From Albula goreensis (Eukaryota > Chordata > Actinopteri > Albuliformes > Albulidae), in assembly GCA_022829145.1 (NCBI GenBank), contig CM040745.1, forward strand, positions 30,091,406 to 30,155,405: a stretch of DNA of 64,000 nt, in the 5' to 3' direction. The notes beneath the pieces were generated by a model. The model was not told where the DNA came from. It saw only the letters and a program-made list of their open reading frames with translations, and made no database searches. Position numbers and translations under genes: made by a program. Below, piece after piece: positions 20,916-35,300 of this stretch. How positions within the stretch are numbered: the stretch's first letter is position 1; the number at the start of each line of letters is the position of its first letter.

Positions 20916-23671
20916 TACACGCTTGTTCTGCTCTATGATAAAAGCTGAGTGCTGCAGAACTGAGTATCTTCTGGCCTGTCGGTGAGGTTGCCAACCCTGT
21001 CCTGAAGTCTGTCATGCCTGTCATGGAGGCACAGTCTACTCACATGAAAACACACTGTACGCTGTTAGAGATTTAATCAACGTGCTCTATCCAAAGGTTT
21101 ATATATTTATACAAGAGTCTGTGATAGCTATGTTTTAGTTATGCAATGCAATTCAAGGGCATACACAGGAATTTCGAACGAGTGTTCACCATATGTTTCT
21201 ATCCACAATCATTTTGAAGAGCTTCAGGCATCAATCAAATCAGTATTCAAAACCAGAGCATCAGTCTTGCCCTTTTAAAGCAGACTTGAAACAATGACAT
21301 TGCTAGACTTTAGAGAATGACATTGGTTTTGTGTCATTGTGATTTGGTTACCTTTGAAAGTAGCCTATTTTATAAATGCCACAGAGAGCAGCTGTTTCCC
21401 TTGGGCATTTCTGTGCCATTACTGGACTTGTGTTTGAACTTGAGAACGTATTCATTAAACAGTTGCCCATAGCTACAATCACAGTATTTTTTACCACACA
21501 TTTGCCACAATTTGAAATACTCATAATATAAAATTTCCACTCGACTTTGTTTTTATATTTATTTTCATGTATTTGTTGGTAGGCAGTTGGGTTAGTTCAC
21601 AGACATCCACTGAACCTCTACGTTGTACGTATGTATGCAAATGCAATGGTAGTTATGTTATACAACAATAATTCTAGTCTTTTCCCCAAAGATTTCAAAT
21701 GGCTGATTCCTATTTTAAATTAACTTTCCTGTGAACTATTTTAAGTTTTAAAGGCCTGATACCAGTAGAAAAACAAACTCAAAAATTATATTAATAATAC
21801 TTATAAGGATTGAAACATTTGTTCAAAAGATTTTGCCAACTTTCATTACCAGGGTAATGCAAAGAGGATGAAAGAATGAACACTTCCAATAAAAAAATAC
21901 CATCTGTGCCCAATTAGCTTTGGACCTGTGCATTCAAAAGGCTATAATAGATGTTACACAATGAATACCTGACCTTTGAAATGTTCTGTCTTCAAGGCGC
22001 TATCCTTTATAATTATAATCAAAATAGTGAAGGCTTTAGGTGCCTGGCCTGTGTATCACTGCTCTCGCATAGGGCTGAAAGGTAACTAAGTAAAAACAGG
22101 CAACATTTCATGGGCTCACTTTGAGTGACTGACGAACACAGATATGATTCTAACCAGTCATCTGCAAAGATATTTTCCATGGAGTCACAGAGTAACATAG
22201 ATATGCTCTTACTAAATCATCTTTGATGAGCTTTCTCATCATTTCAGGACAGCAAGATGTTGTTCTTTTCTATTCATACCCATAAGAGAGATGCAACGCA
22301 CTGGGGGGTGATCTCTGCATCCACAGGCACAGACTGGCAAAAAGTCTGCTCTCTGCTTTAGCCAGGAAAGAGCTGACACATACTATAACAGCTATTCCAG
22401 ACCTCTCTGTGTCCAATACACACCCATGATGGAGGGTTTACATGAGGGGGGGAGGGGTGGTGGGGGTCAAGTAGAACTGTATACTCACCCGAAATTAAAG
22501 CCCACGAGAGATTCCCAGTTCCTCCAGGAGATTCGGCTGCACCCTTTGATAATCCCAGTTTGCCATCCCATGGAGCCTCTGGATTATCAAATCCTTCCCT
22601 GCTCTGAATCCAGTGTTGCACAAATCCCTAGAGACTGCATGCACTCAAGAAAAGGCTGGTGCATATCCTCCCAGAGGGCGCACTAGACTCAAGAAGTGGG
22701 GCTTTCACTTCTCTCAGTGAAGATATAAAGGCCAAGTTATACATCAGTAGCACATGGTTTCTGGGAAAAAAACAGAACCTTATAGAAGGGATCACTAGGT
22801 CATTTTGAGGGGAATTGTTTTCACAGTGGCTTGTTTACTAAGATTGTTTTCTGACTAGATAAAGCAAAACAAACAAGCATGACACTCACTTGGTCAAATA
22901 TGAAAATGGGAGGGTTTCAGGAAGACTCTGTTTCTCACTCGTCCATTCATTTCAAATGTACAAACGCTAACGTATGGTAGCTTCTACTTTTGCACAATAT
23001 CTTCCCAGTGGAAGCTTCTATGTTTGTGTGGAAAGTGAATGATTTTGGCCAATGAGTTGGACAAAGCCATAAAGAGGTGTTAGCCTAGCTAGCTACCACC
23101 AGCATTACATTCTTTTCTTCAGGGAAATGTTCTTCTCAAACCAACAAGAAATATAAAACTATTCCCAGGGACTCTGAACTTGAGGTGCATGAAATTTAAC
23201 TTGACCATTGATGTATAGGCCCTTATAGATTGACAGTCAATTCCCAGTGCAGAAACAGTACTCATAAAAGCAGTTTTCTTTGATCAGGTCCTTAACTGAA
23301 AAAATGCATACAGTCATTAGTGGATTCATTTGAATGGATATGAACACAACATAAAGGTTAATTGAAACCCTCTTCCTCTGCCTTTGTGAGGGAATCGTTT
23401 GTCATCATTACAGATAGATAGATTGAGCCCTAAAGCTTATCATTTGATTTCACTTTGAGTTTTTCATACTCTACGGTCATAATTTAGCTTACCACATGGA
23501 ATCGTAAAGAGCATGTGACAATGTATGCATTTGTGAATCCATACTATATCACATTTTTCTAAATAATGTATATAATTATTACGTTCTGGAGGAATGGGGG
23601 GACTGCAGACAGCCAAGGAGAAGAAACTATTTGTCAATGGAATGAGCCAAAACAAATAACTGATCTCAAAG

Positions 23672-23865
23672 TACTTTGCGCCTGAGCCTGTAACTCAGAG
23701 GGTGAAGGTTTGACTCTGTGGAGGGGCACCGCCATAGTAACCTTGAGCTCAGTACCTTACCTGAAAAAATTCAGCTTCACTGAACATACAGCTCTATAAA
23801 TGGATGTGTGTGTGTGCCACTCTAGAGGGCTGCCCTTGCTAAATACCTAAAATGTAAATATAATA
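23672..23865 (+). mobile_element. Degraded tRNA-derived SINE
   Basis: The head resembles a tRNA promoter: gtaactcagagggtgaaggt leads into ggtttgactc, a good match to the B box. The body has the fish SINE order ggggcacc..., ccttgagctcagtacctta, then cctgaa...ttcagc. The tail gctctataaatgga... then ttgctaaatacctaaaatgt matches the common teleost SINE/LINE 3' end (…tgctaaatgcctgtaatgta). Substitutions are numerous, so it is an old copy. Target duplications were not found. Confidence 0.7.
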
Positions 23866-26800
23866 CCTGCTGTAAGACTATAGCTAAAAGTAGTGAGAGT
23901 CAAAGACTAATAAAGGCAGAATGCACAGGATGTGGTTGGTTCAGTGTCTCCATTGCTATGGCTGCAGACAGGTCTGCAGGAGGTATGGTAAGAGCTTGTT
24001 TTATCGCACAGCTGGCTGTCTGAGACAGACTTCTGCTTTGCACACCAATTATAACTCTCACTCATCCTAACGCACACATTGTTTCCTAGTGAATGTTACA
24101 ATCGAACAGTTATACTCTTTGTCCTTGGCGTGGGGCGTTTATGATTCACATCTTTTTATTGTTAGACCTGTTCTTCATTGTCTCCCTAACTAAGCGTGGA
24201 GCCTTTATCCTTATTAAACCCAGACACGGGTCTGAAAGAAGGTTGTGTTTCGGTATGTAATAATTGCATATAAATGTGTTTCCTACGCAGTTTCATTGTA
24301 AAATTCAGAATCATCTTTGAAGTTTTTATATGATGTGATAAAAACCGCAGTTTGGATTTCTTACCAGTGTTGCTGCAACCCGGGGGGTGGGGGGGGGGGC
24401 GATCCAAAATGAACATTAATTTACAACTGAGAGTAGGTTACAGGTCAAATAACTGCCTTATTGAAACACCTAGTATCTGAAAATTAAAAATCACTAATCA
24501 CCAGCCAAAATATGCATATTCCTATTGCATTAACATGCTGTGAATTGATGATGAGGATAATGAGGATGATGAGGCTGTTCACCAGTGATTATGTTCCTCA
24601 CAAGTGGTCTGTGTCAGTCCATGTTTCCACTCTGATTACCAATGGTGCTGCTGAGATTGTGAATGAATGATTAACCATTACATTTCAGCTCATGGACACT
24701 CTCATGAATTGCACGCTATTGACTAAATATTCAATCTATTATTCAATATACAGCAACTTGACATAGTTAAGAATATCAACAGTAATTAACTGTAATCAAT
24801 TAATTATAATCAACCAACTGCATTTATTACTGAACCGATGACTAGAAAAGGTGAGATACCCACCCCCTACACCTGTCATTACATGCGCAGAGTACATAGC
24901 ATAACATCATCAAAAACAGATTTCAGATTTCAAACCTATGTGCATTTCCCCACTCAAAAAGGACTGCTCCTGCAAACCCAATACAGAAACTACTATCATG
25001 CCATCAGTGACCTTTGATTGGCAGACACAGTTAACCATCTCCTGTAGCCTGAGCTGTCAGGACAGTCTTCCTCACAGGTATATCCTATTCTGAGGTGCGT
25101 CTTGGCTGGTGGCGAGGCTTATCGCGTGACTCTCATTATACCCAGTTTACGCACTTCAGTGACTTCACACCCCTCTCTCTCTCTCTCTCTCTCTCTGTAA
25201 TTAACATCCTCTGCTCCCCTGTTCATCACCCCCACACACAGCCTGCCATCACAGGCGGGGCTCAGGGAGACACTGCCAGGGAATGTGTCATAATTACAGT
25301 GTGTGGAGGGGCGTGGCCTGACCCAGAGCAGCTGGGCCCTCCACCTCTGGTCCTGCTCTAAAGCCCCCATTGAGCAGCTCTCAGCCTTAAGCCAAGGCTT
25401 TCACACAATTCTGGATGCCATATGCTTTTTCTAAATTGAGAGTCATAGCTGCATTGTAACTATGAACCCAAGGTGTTACAGAAACTGGAATTAAACGTTA
25501 AAATATTCAGCTTGCCCTGCATCTCGTCACGGTGAGGTCTTCTTTGCTATCGTCCTGCATGGAGAAAATGCACAGAGCTTCTCCTCTCACATGCTTTCAT
25601 CACCACAGGGTGATTCCTCCAGTGTGTTAAAAAAAGCTCAGACACTGCTCATCTTACACACCTCTTCAATGGTCACCTCCTGATTCTTCTTCCCTCTGCG
25701 ATTGGCAGGCATGATGGGATATCGGCATCTGTGAGCCCGCCAGAGCAGGAAGCTCGGCGCCAGCCTGACAGACACACCGCGTATATGACTGGAGCTACAG
25801 ACTCAGCAATGGAACAGTGCATTGCTGTGGCTGTCATAAATTCATTTTTGCAGGTGAACCATAGTTTGAAAGACATCATAGCACTGCTCCCCAGAGGATC
25901 CTCCCACTTTGAATTAGACACAGTTTTATTTGGACCCCAGGTCCTCCAGCTCATTCACTCACCAGCGGTATGATATGTCTTGAATGTAACTCAAAATCAC
26001 ATTCCAGTGACTTTGTATTTTATATTTGTTCAGTATTTGCACCATTGTTTTGTTCATTACCATTTTCTCCCATCGTCTCCTCTATATCATGTATCCATTC
26101 ACAGTATACTGTCATTTCATCATGTCGTGTTCCATCATGTTCCCATCTCTGGGAATACCAGGGATCTTGTATCTTTATCGATGCATTTATAATGGCCTTT
26201 TGTACATTTCTGCACTTTTTGCTTAGTGTTTTGCTTTGCAGAGGATTTGTTGTCATTTTCATTTGCAGAGGTTCTGTTCTTTAAAAGAGGCTGTAGCTGA
26301 TTGATGAAAGCCATTGAATGTTGAAGGGGACATGACACACAGGAGTATAATGAGCAACAAACATGATCACATGCTGCACAAAAAGAATTTCTTAATGAAG
26401 ATTCAAATTTATGCAGCATAAAGGAGATCGGATAAAACGTGTATTGTATCTAAATGATGACATTAATCAAGGAGATTGAAATGTATATATAATATCTCAG
26501 GAAATGTGGATTTTTTTCAGTCTGTGATCAACATCTCCATGGAATGGTTGCCATGGCAGTCTGAGACTGGGTATAAAAATGATTTCAAGGCATATTTTAG
26601 TCTGTTGCTGTAATGTTATATTTGCACTAAAATTATTATTGGAAGAAGCAGATCCATAATTTACATGTGTGCAGTATTTGGAGACAATTATCGGCTAAAT
26701 GTCAAGTTGATGTGCGAGAACAGTCACTCAGGTGTGAGTTGTGGCATCCTTGTGGCTGTTAGACTCTCCTATTCAAATCATTCTCCTCTCCCCTGATTGT

Positions 26801-27009
26801 CTTTTATGTTTCCTCTCCTCTCGTCATTTTTTTTCCGGTCTCTGTATTGTTCTCCTTTTCTCTCCTCTCCTGCTCTGGTGTAGGATTCCTCCCTATTTAA
26901 AAACATATAAATGTCCTTTGCAGGTTCTATATTTTTCTCTGTACATAAATTGTATGTACACGGACCACACTACTTACCCCCAGATTTTGAAATTCATAGA
27001 AGTGCATGT
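23866..27009. other. Non-coding region
   Basis: No gene is recognised. It contains a run of G at about 24380-24400 and a CT microsatellite at about 25172-25196. Open frames on both strands are short and lack motifs. Confidence 0.5.
25172..25196. repeat. CT microsatellite
   Basis: Uninterrupted (CT)n of about 25 bases. Confidence 0.9.
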
Positions 27010-27077
27010 TAAGGTGGAGTTCAAAGACAAAGACAAACACACACACACACACATACATTGGTTGGAGTTTAAAGAAA

Positions 27078-27115
<38 letters not shown>

Positions 27116-27145
27116 ACACACACGTAGGTTGGAGTTTAAAGAAAA

Positions 27146-27206
<61 letters not shown>

Positions 27207-27365
27207 GTTGGAGTTTAAAGAAAGACACACACACACATACACACACACACATAGGTTGGAGTTTAAAGAAAGACACACACACACAGATACACACATAAAT
27301 GAGTGTGGGGAAAGGTTAGAGTTCAGACATTTGCAGACCAGTTGAGGAAAAGGTTAGAGTTCATA
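27010..27365. repeat. Compound CA tract and 22-bp minisatellite
   Basis: A spacer of about 20 bp, ggttggagtttaaagaaag, recurs four times, each copy separated by a CA tract of different length. More diverged relatives (ggtggagttcaaagacaaag; ggttagagttca twice) flank the array at 27013, about 27315 and 27350. The pattern suggests a tandem unit that contained a CA tract which then changed length in each copy. Open frames through it, rich in His-Thr or Val-Cys, are artefacts. Confidence 0.85.
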
Positions 27366-29197
27366 CTCAGTACAGTGTTAAGATTCTCATCACGCTGTTT
27401 GGGGGGCGCTCTGTCTCTTTATATACCCTGGCAGAGACCCCAGCTCCCTGTCCAAAAAATCTTACTACTGTATGCATTATGCCCGTGTCTAATACTCATG
27501 GATGTTTTCAAAGACAGATAAAACAAACATGCAGTTCCACACAAACCCGATTCAGAAGGGCCCCTCCTACACTTTTGCCTGGCAGTGCAGAGCCTCATTC
27601 TTCCTGGAACATTAGTTGTACACTTTATTGGATTTATCAGGAAATTAAAATTCACGTTCATTATTCCTATGGCAAAACCAATGGTGAAGACTCACAACGC
27701 TCCCCACTCAGACTGCTTCCACGGCAGCCCACCTGCACACAAATGTAAATTGCATTCATTGAAAACCTGCTCTGTGGAACACAAATGCACATTGTCAAAT
27801 AACAATTATTCATAGGAAAGATTTCCTCCTACGTTCTACACTTGGCAGAGACGTAAACCAGCCAAAAACACAACAATCCTCCAATGTTCCTGCAATACAG
27901 CGGTAACATCTATGCTGGTTGGATCCTATATGTCCTACATATGAAGCAGGAGTGACTAGCTACAGTTTTGTTTTCCCCCAGAAGCAGTATTTACATGGAA
28001 ATGTACACAGGTATTCCAGCCAGAGGGGACAGCTGAATGTGATCTTATCCTACTGAAAGCATCAATCACAGTTTTTCAGCTTGACCAATGAGGTCATCCC
28101 AGGCATTACGTAAATGACATGAATGAAAAGTGTAACTGATGTATGTGCAGCCTATCCCTCGTGGTACCACACGCAGGCAGAGGAAGTGGTGGTAGCCATG
28201 GTAATGGCTCACGCAGGTAGATGGCTCATAACACCGCTCTTTTCAGTTGTCCTGGCAGTTTCCGTTCATTGCTTATTCCGACTTAAACATTTTCTTCACA
28301 AACCCAATAGGAAATGGCAGCGAGCAATTGCCTTGTTGGATTTTGTTTTTTTTTTTTTTTTGCCATGGTAAAATGCCTCACCTACTCATCCACCTATTTA
28401 GCTGGCATCTCACAAAATGAAAGGCATTAAGAAAAAAGAATTCAAGAAAAAAAGGATTTAAAAAAAAACAGGTCAAATCCACACACCAGCTTCAGCCCCT
28501 TCAGTGAGACCAGAATGAAGAACGCTCCCCCCCACCCCCATTAAAGGGCCATGGTGAACTGGCATCCTAAACCGGTTGACATATGGGAATTTGGTGAGCA
28601 GTTATACATGTATTTTTATCATTCCTGTCAGTATATGTGAACAGTACTCAACAGAGGCAGTCTGTTACTGTTTCAAGTGCTTGCTTCCCAAATAAACATG
28701 AAATGAACACTTTCTTCTGTAATACCCACCCCTGGCTTCAGAGGAATCTTGTCCACAAGTGTGTTTCATCTCTTTAACAGAGGGCTATTAATGTTTAGTG
28801 AGCGGGTAAGATGTCTCATGGGTGATACATTTTATATATTTCTACTGATGCTTTCATTCTCCATCCCATACCATGGCCTGGATTTAAGTGCTGTGTTTCA
28901 GCATACGGTGGGTGGGGGAGGGGGTGGGATTAATATGGAGGGGGATATGTACATAGTAGGGGTGGGGAAGGACGGGTTGACATGAAAGAGACAGAAAGGA
29001 GAGGGAAAATGAGTAGGAGGGCAGGAATACCAGAAGAAAAACAGGGAAGCAAGCCCCTCCCCCATCAGAATTACTGCACTGTTCATGGTACCTTACTGTA
29101 TCATTCTTACTTCTTCTCGCTGTTCAGATATTGTTGTGCTAAGATAAGCTTCAGTGGGTAACTCAGAGGGAACAGCGTGCCTGGTTTCCACACACAT
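27366..29197. other. Non-coding region
   Basis: No gene is recognised. A T run of 17 lies at about 28345-28361. A G-rich patch lies at about 28909-28930. Confidence 0.5.
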
Positions 29198-29240
29198 GCA
29201 TGCACGCAAGTACACACGCACACACACACACACACGCACG

Positions 29241-29327
<87 letters not shown>

Positions 29328-29383
29328 AAACACACACACACACGCACACACACACATACACACACACACACGCACGCACACAT
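29198..29383. repeat. Long CA microsatellite
   Basis: About 185 bp of (CA)n, with a few cgca, taca and aaca interruptions near both ends. It is the longest dinucleotide tract in the window. Confidence 0.95.
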
Positions 29384-32300
29384 GCTCCCAGCTGGTTGCT
29401 GCACATGCAAACAGCTCCCATCAGTAATCTACTGTACATTGATCACAGCAGATGTCTAACACATGTTTTGAACAACTGAGGATACTTAGATATTACAGAT
29501 TCCCTTTCATCAGGACCAAACATGGGCCTCTTTGGCTCTGTGACTGTTTACTTATCTCTGTGTCAGCTTTCATTTTATCAATGCTTTCATTGCTGTCCAG
29601 TGGCTTGGGTCTGGGTCAGTGGCCCACATCTCAGGTCTTTGTGTGTTGTATTTCGACTTTAAATCAGTAGTCTGTATGTGATGTATGCATGTCTGTAGCC
29701 TGGCTGTAGTTTTTTGGATGAATACAATTTTAACAGCCAGCACAAAAACCAATAAGTCATTAATAATCATGCTTTGATTATTAATTATGTTACCTTTGTG
29801 ATGCCATTTTCTATCGACATAAAATGATAGCACCAAAAAGCATAATGACTCATTTATGGATATTTCATGAATCATACTAATTTTGAATTAGAAATTAATC
29901 CCCATAGCATTATTTTATAATCAACATAATTGTAATGATAGTTTAAGTGCTGATGGGCTTTCAATATTTGATTTTAAAAAGTACTTAACTAGAGACCAAG
30001 CAGACAAATTATTTAATCAATTACACTTACTTGGATTTCATGTTCACATTTATTCATGAATCAGTTTGGTTCGTGTCAGTGAAAAGAGAATTAATATGCA
30101 GTTTCATGATAAAACAATAACAAACTGGTGCCTTGGAGACCTTGAGTGCTGTAGCTGTTGGACAGGTATGGGCCCCTACAGTTTAGTGGTAATGCCATTT
30201 GTAAAATACTACATTTTCTCACACAGAAACTTTCTTCACACTTTTACTGATAAATTTATGAGAGCAGTGGAGAACTTTTTTTAAAAATTCTTTGTTATTC
30301 TCATTTAGCAGAACTAATCAAGATTTAATATTTCTTACTTGTACAGTCATTTTTCAAAATATTGAAAATTGATCATTTAGCATATTTCACACATCACTGA
30401 AAATGGTAAACATGAAGATTCCGAGCTATTATGTTTCATCTTGTCATAACATCCTTTGATATTTTCCTTGTGTTTGAAATTTTCAGATAGAGGGTCCATT
30501 ATTGTAATGATGCCAAGCGATTATCTCAAGTACCACGGTCTGTTTTACTTGGCAGGAAATTTTGTCTGAATAAATTCTATCCATTTATGTTCACATTAAA
30601 AGTGAGGCTGGATTGAGTTTTTATGCTCGAGGATAATATTTAATGTCATGTCCTCTTTTATCTACTTTGTCCCACAGAGACATCCTACTTTTGTAGCTGG
30701 TGAAAAGATTTTGACAAACAGAAAAAAATTGACACAGAAATTTATAAATTCAAGTGCAACTGGGCCACCGAAACATTTTTCCGAAACATTTATTCAGAAC
30801 CTGAGCGTGAATAAAGGGAAATATTAACCCTTATTACATGCAATATTTACATGACATAATGATTGATTAATGCAGTTAACTATTAATCTAGAAGTACATA
30901 TGAATACTGCACAAAGCACTCATGTAAAAGTGTAATTAAAGGAATCATGTTTCTAAATGGTCACTGTGTAAAAGTATCAAGTATGTGTTTGAGAGGACAA
31001 ATTCACAGATAATTGCAACAAAGTCATAAATCATAACTTATTAACATCCATGATCTCTCAGGCAATGAGTACAACCATAATAACAGATCACATAAGTAGC
31101 ACATTAAGTAGTCGTTTCTCCAGCTCTGTACCCCTCTGTGTTGCTTCTTTTAAGACCAGTACTATTATCCAGTACTACTGCCCTGCTGCCACGGGGTCGA
31201 TATACTGTAACTAATGCCCTACTCAGCCTTGACGCTTCTGCGGCTTGGCAGTTTTCTCTACTGATCCAGCTAAACAGAAGCCAGACAGTTTTGGTAAATG
31301 TCTCCGCCCCTCTATATACCCCATTCTACTCCTTATTCTGTCTGAGTGAAGTGTCAAAATTAAGGATGGGACTTCCTGTCCATGCCAAAATCTCTCCATC
31401 ACATGTTATTTCATTTTGGAATCTGCCTGGATGAATAGGTGTTTATCGGTGTACCCACCCACACAGACAACATATTTTGCAGGATGTTCAACTGTGAGAT
31501 CCCCTTGGATATGTCTAAGCTGGCACAGAACACTGCTATACCCTTGCACATCCTGTCCAGAACCCAGTGTGATCTCACCCACTTGTAATGCAGAGCAACA
31601 TGATGCTTTCACTGAGAAACGTCACGCAGGATGAGGATGGGAATGTCAAACCTTTTAGTGGTGTTAGAATAGAAAATGTGCTGAAATATATTGAAGGAAT
31701 GAATAGACGACACTTGGACCAGAACAAGAGCTCTTCATCGGTAATTGTTGGAAGTTCTGCAGAAGTGTTTAAAGAAATGAAAGTATAGTGTCTTCGAGAG
31801 GGGGCATTATGCTGTACTTACTAATGTGCACCATGGTGATCCAACCCCACATTCCAGCCAGGTACTTTATATGAAATGAGAGGTGTATGACTGTGAGCTG
31901 GTAACCTGGACATGTTTCCACTGTGTCAGGGCTATGTCTCTGCTACACAAAGTGATTGCTGCTTCTATAGGGTTCATCCTGAACATACACTGTTAAGAAA
32001 ATTACATTTTTCCAATCCCCACACAAGGGAGCTGTTAATTCCCCCTTCTTCCAGGTGTTCATGAAATTAATTTAAATGCAATACACCTATCTTCTTTTTT
32101 TGGCAGATAACAGCTTCTTATTCAAAAGGTGGTAATTGGAAACAAATTGAATGACAGAATTGCTGAAGTGAGCAGTGAGTTTCAGCAGTGAAAATGATTG
32201 GATATTCTCTTGCACAGTCCTCTTTTCCACATCTAAAGATATACCTTTTAAAACAGTTTGCCTGCTTTTCCATTCTTCTATTTTCTCCACCACTCACACC

Positions 32301-35300
32301 TTATTAACAATGCCTTCAATCTTTGGTTTAATTATATAAAGGCATCTCCGTTTTGCTTTAAGTTCTAGCATGGATTTCCTGTCTTGCCTTTCCAGAATGT
32401 CATATAGTTGTTGCAGAGATCTTTCATTATGGCTACTGTCCTTTTTAGTTAGCTTCAATCAGAAGTACTTGAAATACTTGAAAGTTTTTTTAAATATATT
32501 TTTTAAAAATTATTGATTTAAAAAAATAATTTTAAATGCACTTGTTCTCTTACTACCACAATTATTATTACTATAATTATTATTATTTGTAGTAGTAGTT
32601 TTAGTAATGACTATAGAGAGTCTCCTAGTCTTCCTTGTCTTTCCTAGTACTTCGTCAGAATTTTGCACAATCTCCTATGTATAAATCCACAAGGATATGG
32701 TTATTATATAACCGCAGCATGGGTTTATTGTGTTCATTAGTCTGATTTCCATATGTGTACATGGACACTGAAATATTCCATCTTAAATATTACATCATCA
32801 ACCCACTGTAGTTCCCTAGTTTACAACAGTGATGCATTCAATAGACTCATCAGACATCTCTGCCCATTACACAACAAAACCCTTCATGACAGAACCGTTT
32901 CCTGAGACCCACACTAAACGGACCCTGCTTTGTCTGTAGGCCTCTGCAGCAGACGCACGAACAGCAGCTCAGCTCTTCTGTGTCTGCTGTCATCAAAGAA
33001 GGAACGGCAGGAGGCCTCAGACAGCCAAAAATATTCAGCAGAAATAAACCTTGCAGATTTAAAGAAGGAGCAACAAAAATCAGCACACAAACAAATGTAC
33101 GCTTTTGTGCTTCCCTGCCCTATCCCCTTCATTTTGCAAAGGTTGCAGGTAAAACATTTAAAATTAACATTGCACTGTCTCCTCTCAGATTTCCTTTCAG
33201 GGTTCACAGGTTCAGAATTCCTTTGAGAATTTCCAATAAGCCCGTGAGGGCACATGCACACACTTTGTGCCATGAGAGGCAAAGTTTCCAAAGACTTTGA
33301 TCATATCAGACCTAGGAAGGCGTGAACGGTAACAGCCGAACAAGCCGGGATTCAAGAGCTGCCGTAAAGCACTCAGCAGTCCTTTGTGCAGTGGTCTGAG
33401 ACCGGATTGTGAGAGTGAAGGTGCTGGAACTGGATAAGGAGCTGCTCCTCTGATGGGCTATTTTTTATCAGGACTCAAAGAGCATGCAGAGAGAACATTC
33501 AGAACCCCCACCCCAACGCACAATCAAAATAACAACATCTCACCATGAAAAGAAGCAGTGCAGGAAAGTCTCTTTGGCCCACACTGAGTTTTCAGTTATT
33601 TATGTTAATACTTTTGTATTCCACAAAGAGAGCTGACATCCACAAGATCAGAATATCCACCTCAGTTTTGACTGGACATGACTAAAATATCTGTATCTAT
33701 CGCATGGGAGTGAGAAAGTCTTTGCTGCATGGTAGCACAGCCTGAGAATGCTGTTATCAAGCTGTATGCCATTTTCTCTCTGTTCAGGTGCAAGTCTCTT
33801 AGACCTCTATTATCCTTTACACTGTGTATGTTTGGATCCTTCCACTGAAAGTCATGAGAGGCTAAGACAAGAACTTCTACATCTAGAATTTCCCTATCTT
33901 GGCCAAACAACTGACAAAGTAAGATTACACTTTTTGGACAACATGGTGATCGCATTCATTCCAGACAAGACAAAGGTTCCTGTGAAGTCTTCATCTGAGT
34001 CTGGATTGTTGACATCATTTCTGAGCAGAGCTGGTAGGGTACACAGGGGCAACTTGTGGAAATCAAGACATGGTACACACAAAACAGTACTAATGCCAAC
34101 ACAGTTGGTGAAATTCATGGAGAAAGAGTTCTGTTGCATGCTGAAGTTGTTGTTAATGTGGTTATTTTTTTTCCTGTACTTATACTTGAATGCAGTTCCA
34201 GCCAATCAGGTGTCAGAATGCCAAACAGTTTGCTAATTGATTGCCAATCCCCAGCCATCATTACATTTTTGGAACTGGAAATGATAAAAATTCAGCTCAA
34301 TTTCACACAGGGACATTTAATTGTTCAAAACTGAAGAAAACAAAATCCTCAAGCCGTAATGGTGCGCACAGTGAATACTGATATATGGCTGCAGGTACCA
34401 CTGCTTGAATAGGTGCACTAAATCAGAATATCATGTCAGACAAGACAAGACACATCACATTCATGTTGGCCCTGTCACTGTTGAGGTTTGGATAACACAG
34501 TCTACTCTGTGTGTCTGCATTAAAAATTCAGCATGAAGAAACACATCACAGACAGTAATATACCATCAGTATCTGGTCTGTGGAGACCTGTATGCTAGCC
34601 CACTGATGTACTGATAGAGTGAATACCTTTCACAGTACAACAAAGTGATCTAGTTTAACCTGAGCCAATGCCTCCACTGGGAAATACTGAAGTTGTTATG
34701 TTTGCTGAGTTACAGAGCAAAGGCACAACAGCATCCATTCCAGGCATGTCATCTTTGCAATAACAACAGAATCGCACCTTCAGATACTCCTTCGACAATT
34801 AATCCCAGGAGTTTGTGATGCGGAGAGTGGACTAACCTGATCTGAATTTCATAATAGAGCAAGACATACAGACTTATTTCCTCTAGGGGTCAACATACCA
34901 TCATGGTCTCTCTTTCTCTAACTCTCTCTCTCTCTTTCACTCTGTCTTTCTTTCTCTTTCTGGATCTGGGGATGCATTGCTTAGCTGGAAGACAGAGAGC
35001 AGCCCACTTAGATAGGGTGTGTGTGCTGGGGAGAGGTAGCAGCTGGGTTATGTGTGTATCCATTATTCCATGTAAGTTTTCTGACCATCACAATACTGTT
35101 AACCTGACTGTAAACCAAACAACAACACAGAGTTATGACTGGTTATGACACCCAGCTTTTACTCAACAGTGACCTTTGTAAGACATGGAAGGATTCCTGG
35201 ATGAAGTGAGCAAAGGGAGATATTTCAGTATTTATGATAAAGTTATGAAGGTAGGGAGTATGCAAATGCAGGTTTTTGTCAGCAGGACTCCATGTCATGG

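Larger units (their letters stand above)
19546..23671. other. Non-coding region
   Basis: No gene is recognised. It contains a dispersed repeat copy near 20.3 kb and a repeat fragment near 20.9 kb, listed separately. A short G-rich segment occurs at about 22446-22465. Confidence 0.5.

Noticed and set aside
23672..23865. Functional tRNA gene
   Set aside because: Only the B box is good. The cloverleaf cannot be completed, and the 3' part matches a SINE tail.
24376..24402. G run as a CpG island or promoter
   Set aside because: A simple G homopolymer-like tract with little CpG content around it and no transcript evidence.
26927..27296. Open frames rich in Val-Cys or His-Thr
   Set aside because: Artefacts of the compound CA repeat.
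29093..29459. Several overlapping open frames of 70-110 codons on both strands
   Set aside because: They are read-through of the CA microsatellite, giving His-Thr or Cys-Val repeats; not genes.
33748..34236. 162-codon open frame, longest outside the Ig gene region apart from repeats
   Set aside because: No domain, no splice pattern, ordinary AT-rich composition and a dispersed repeat inside its end; expected by chance in 56 kb.
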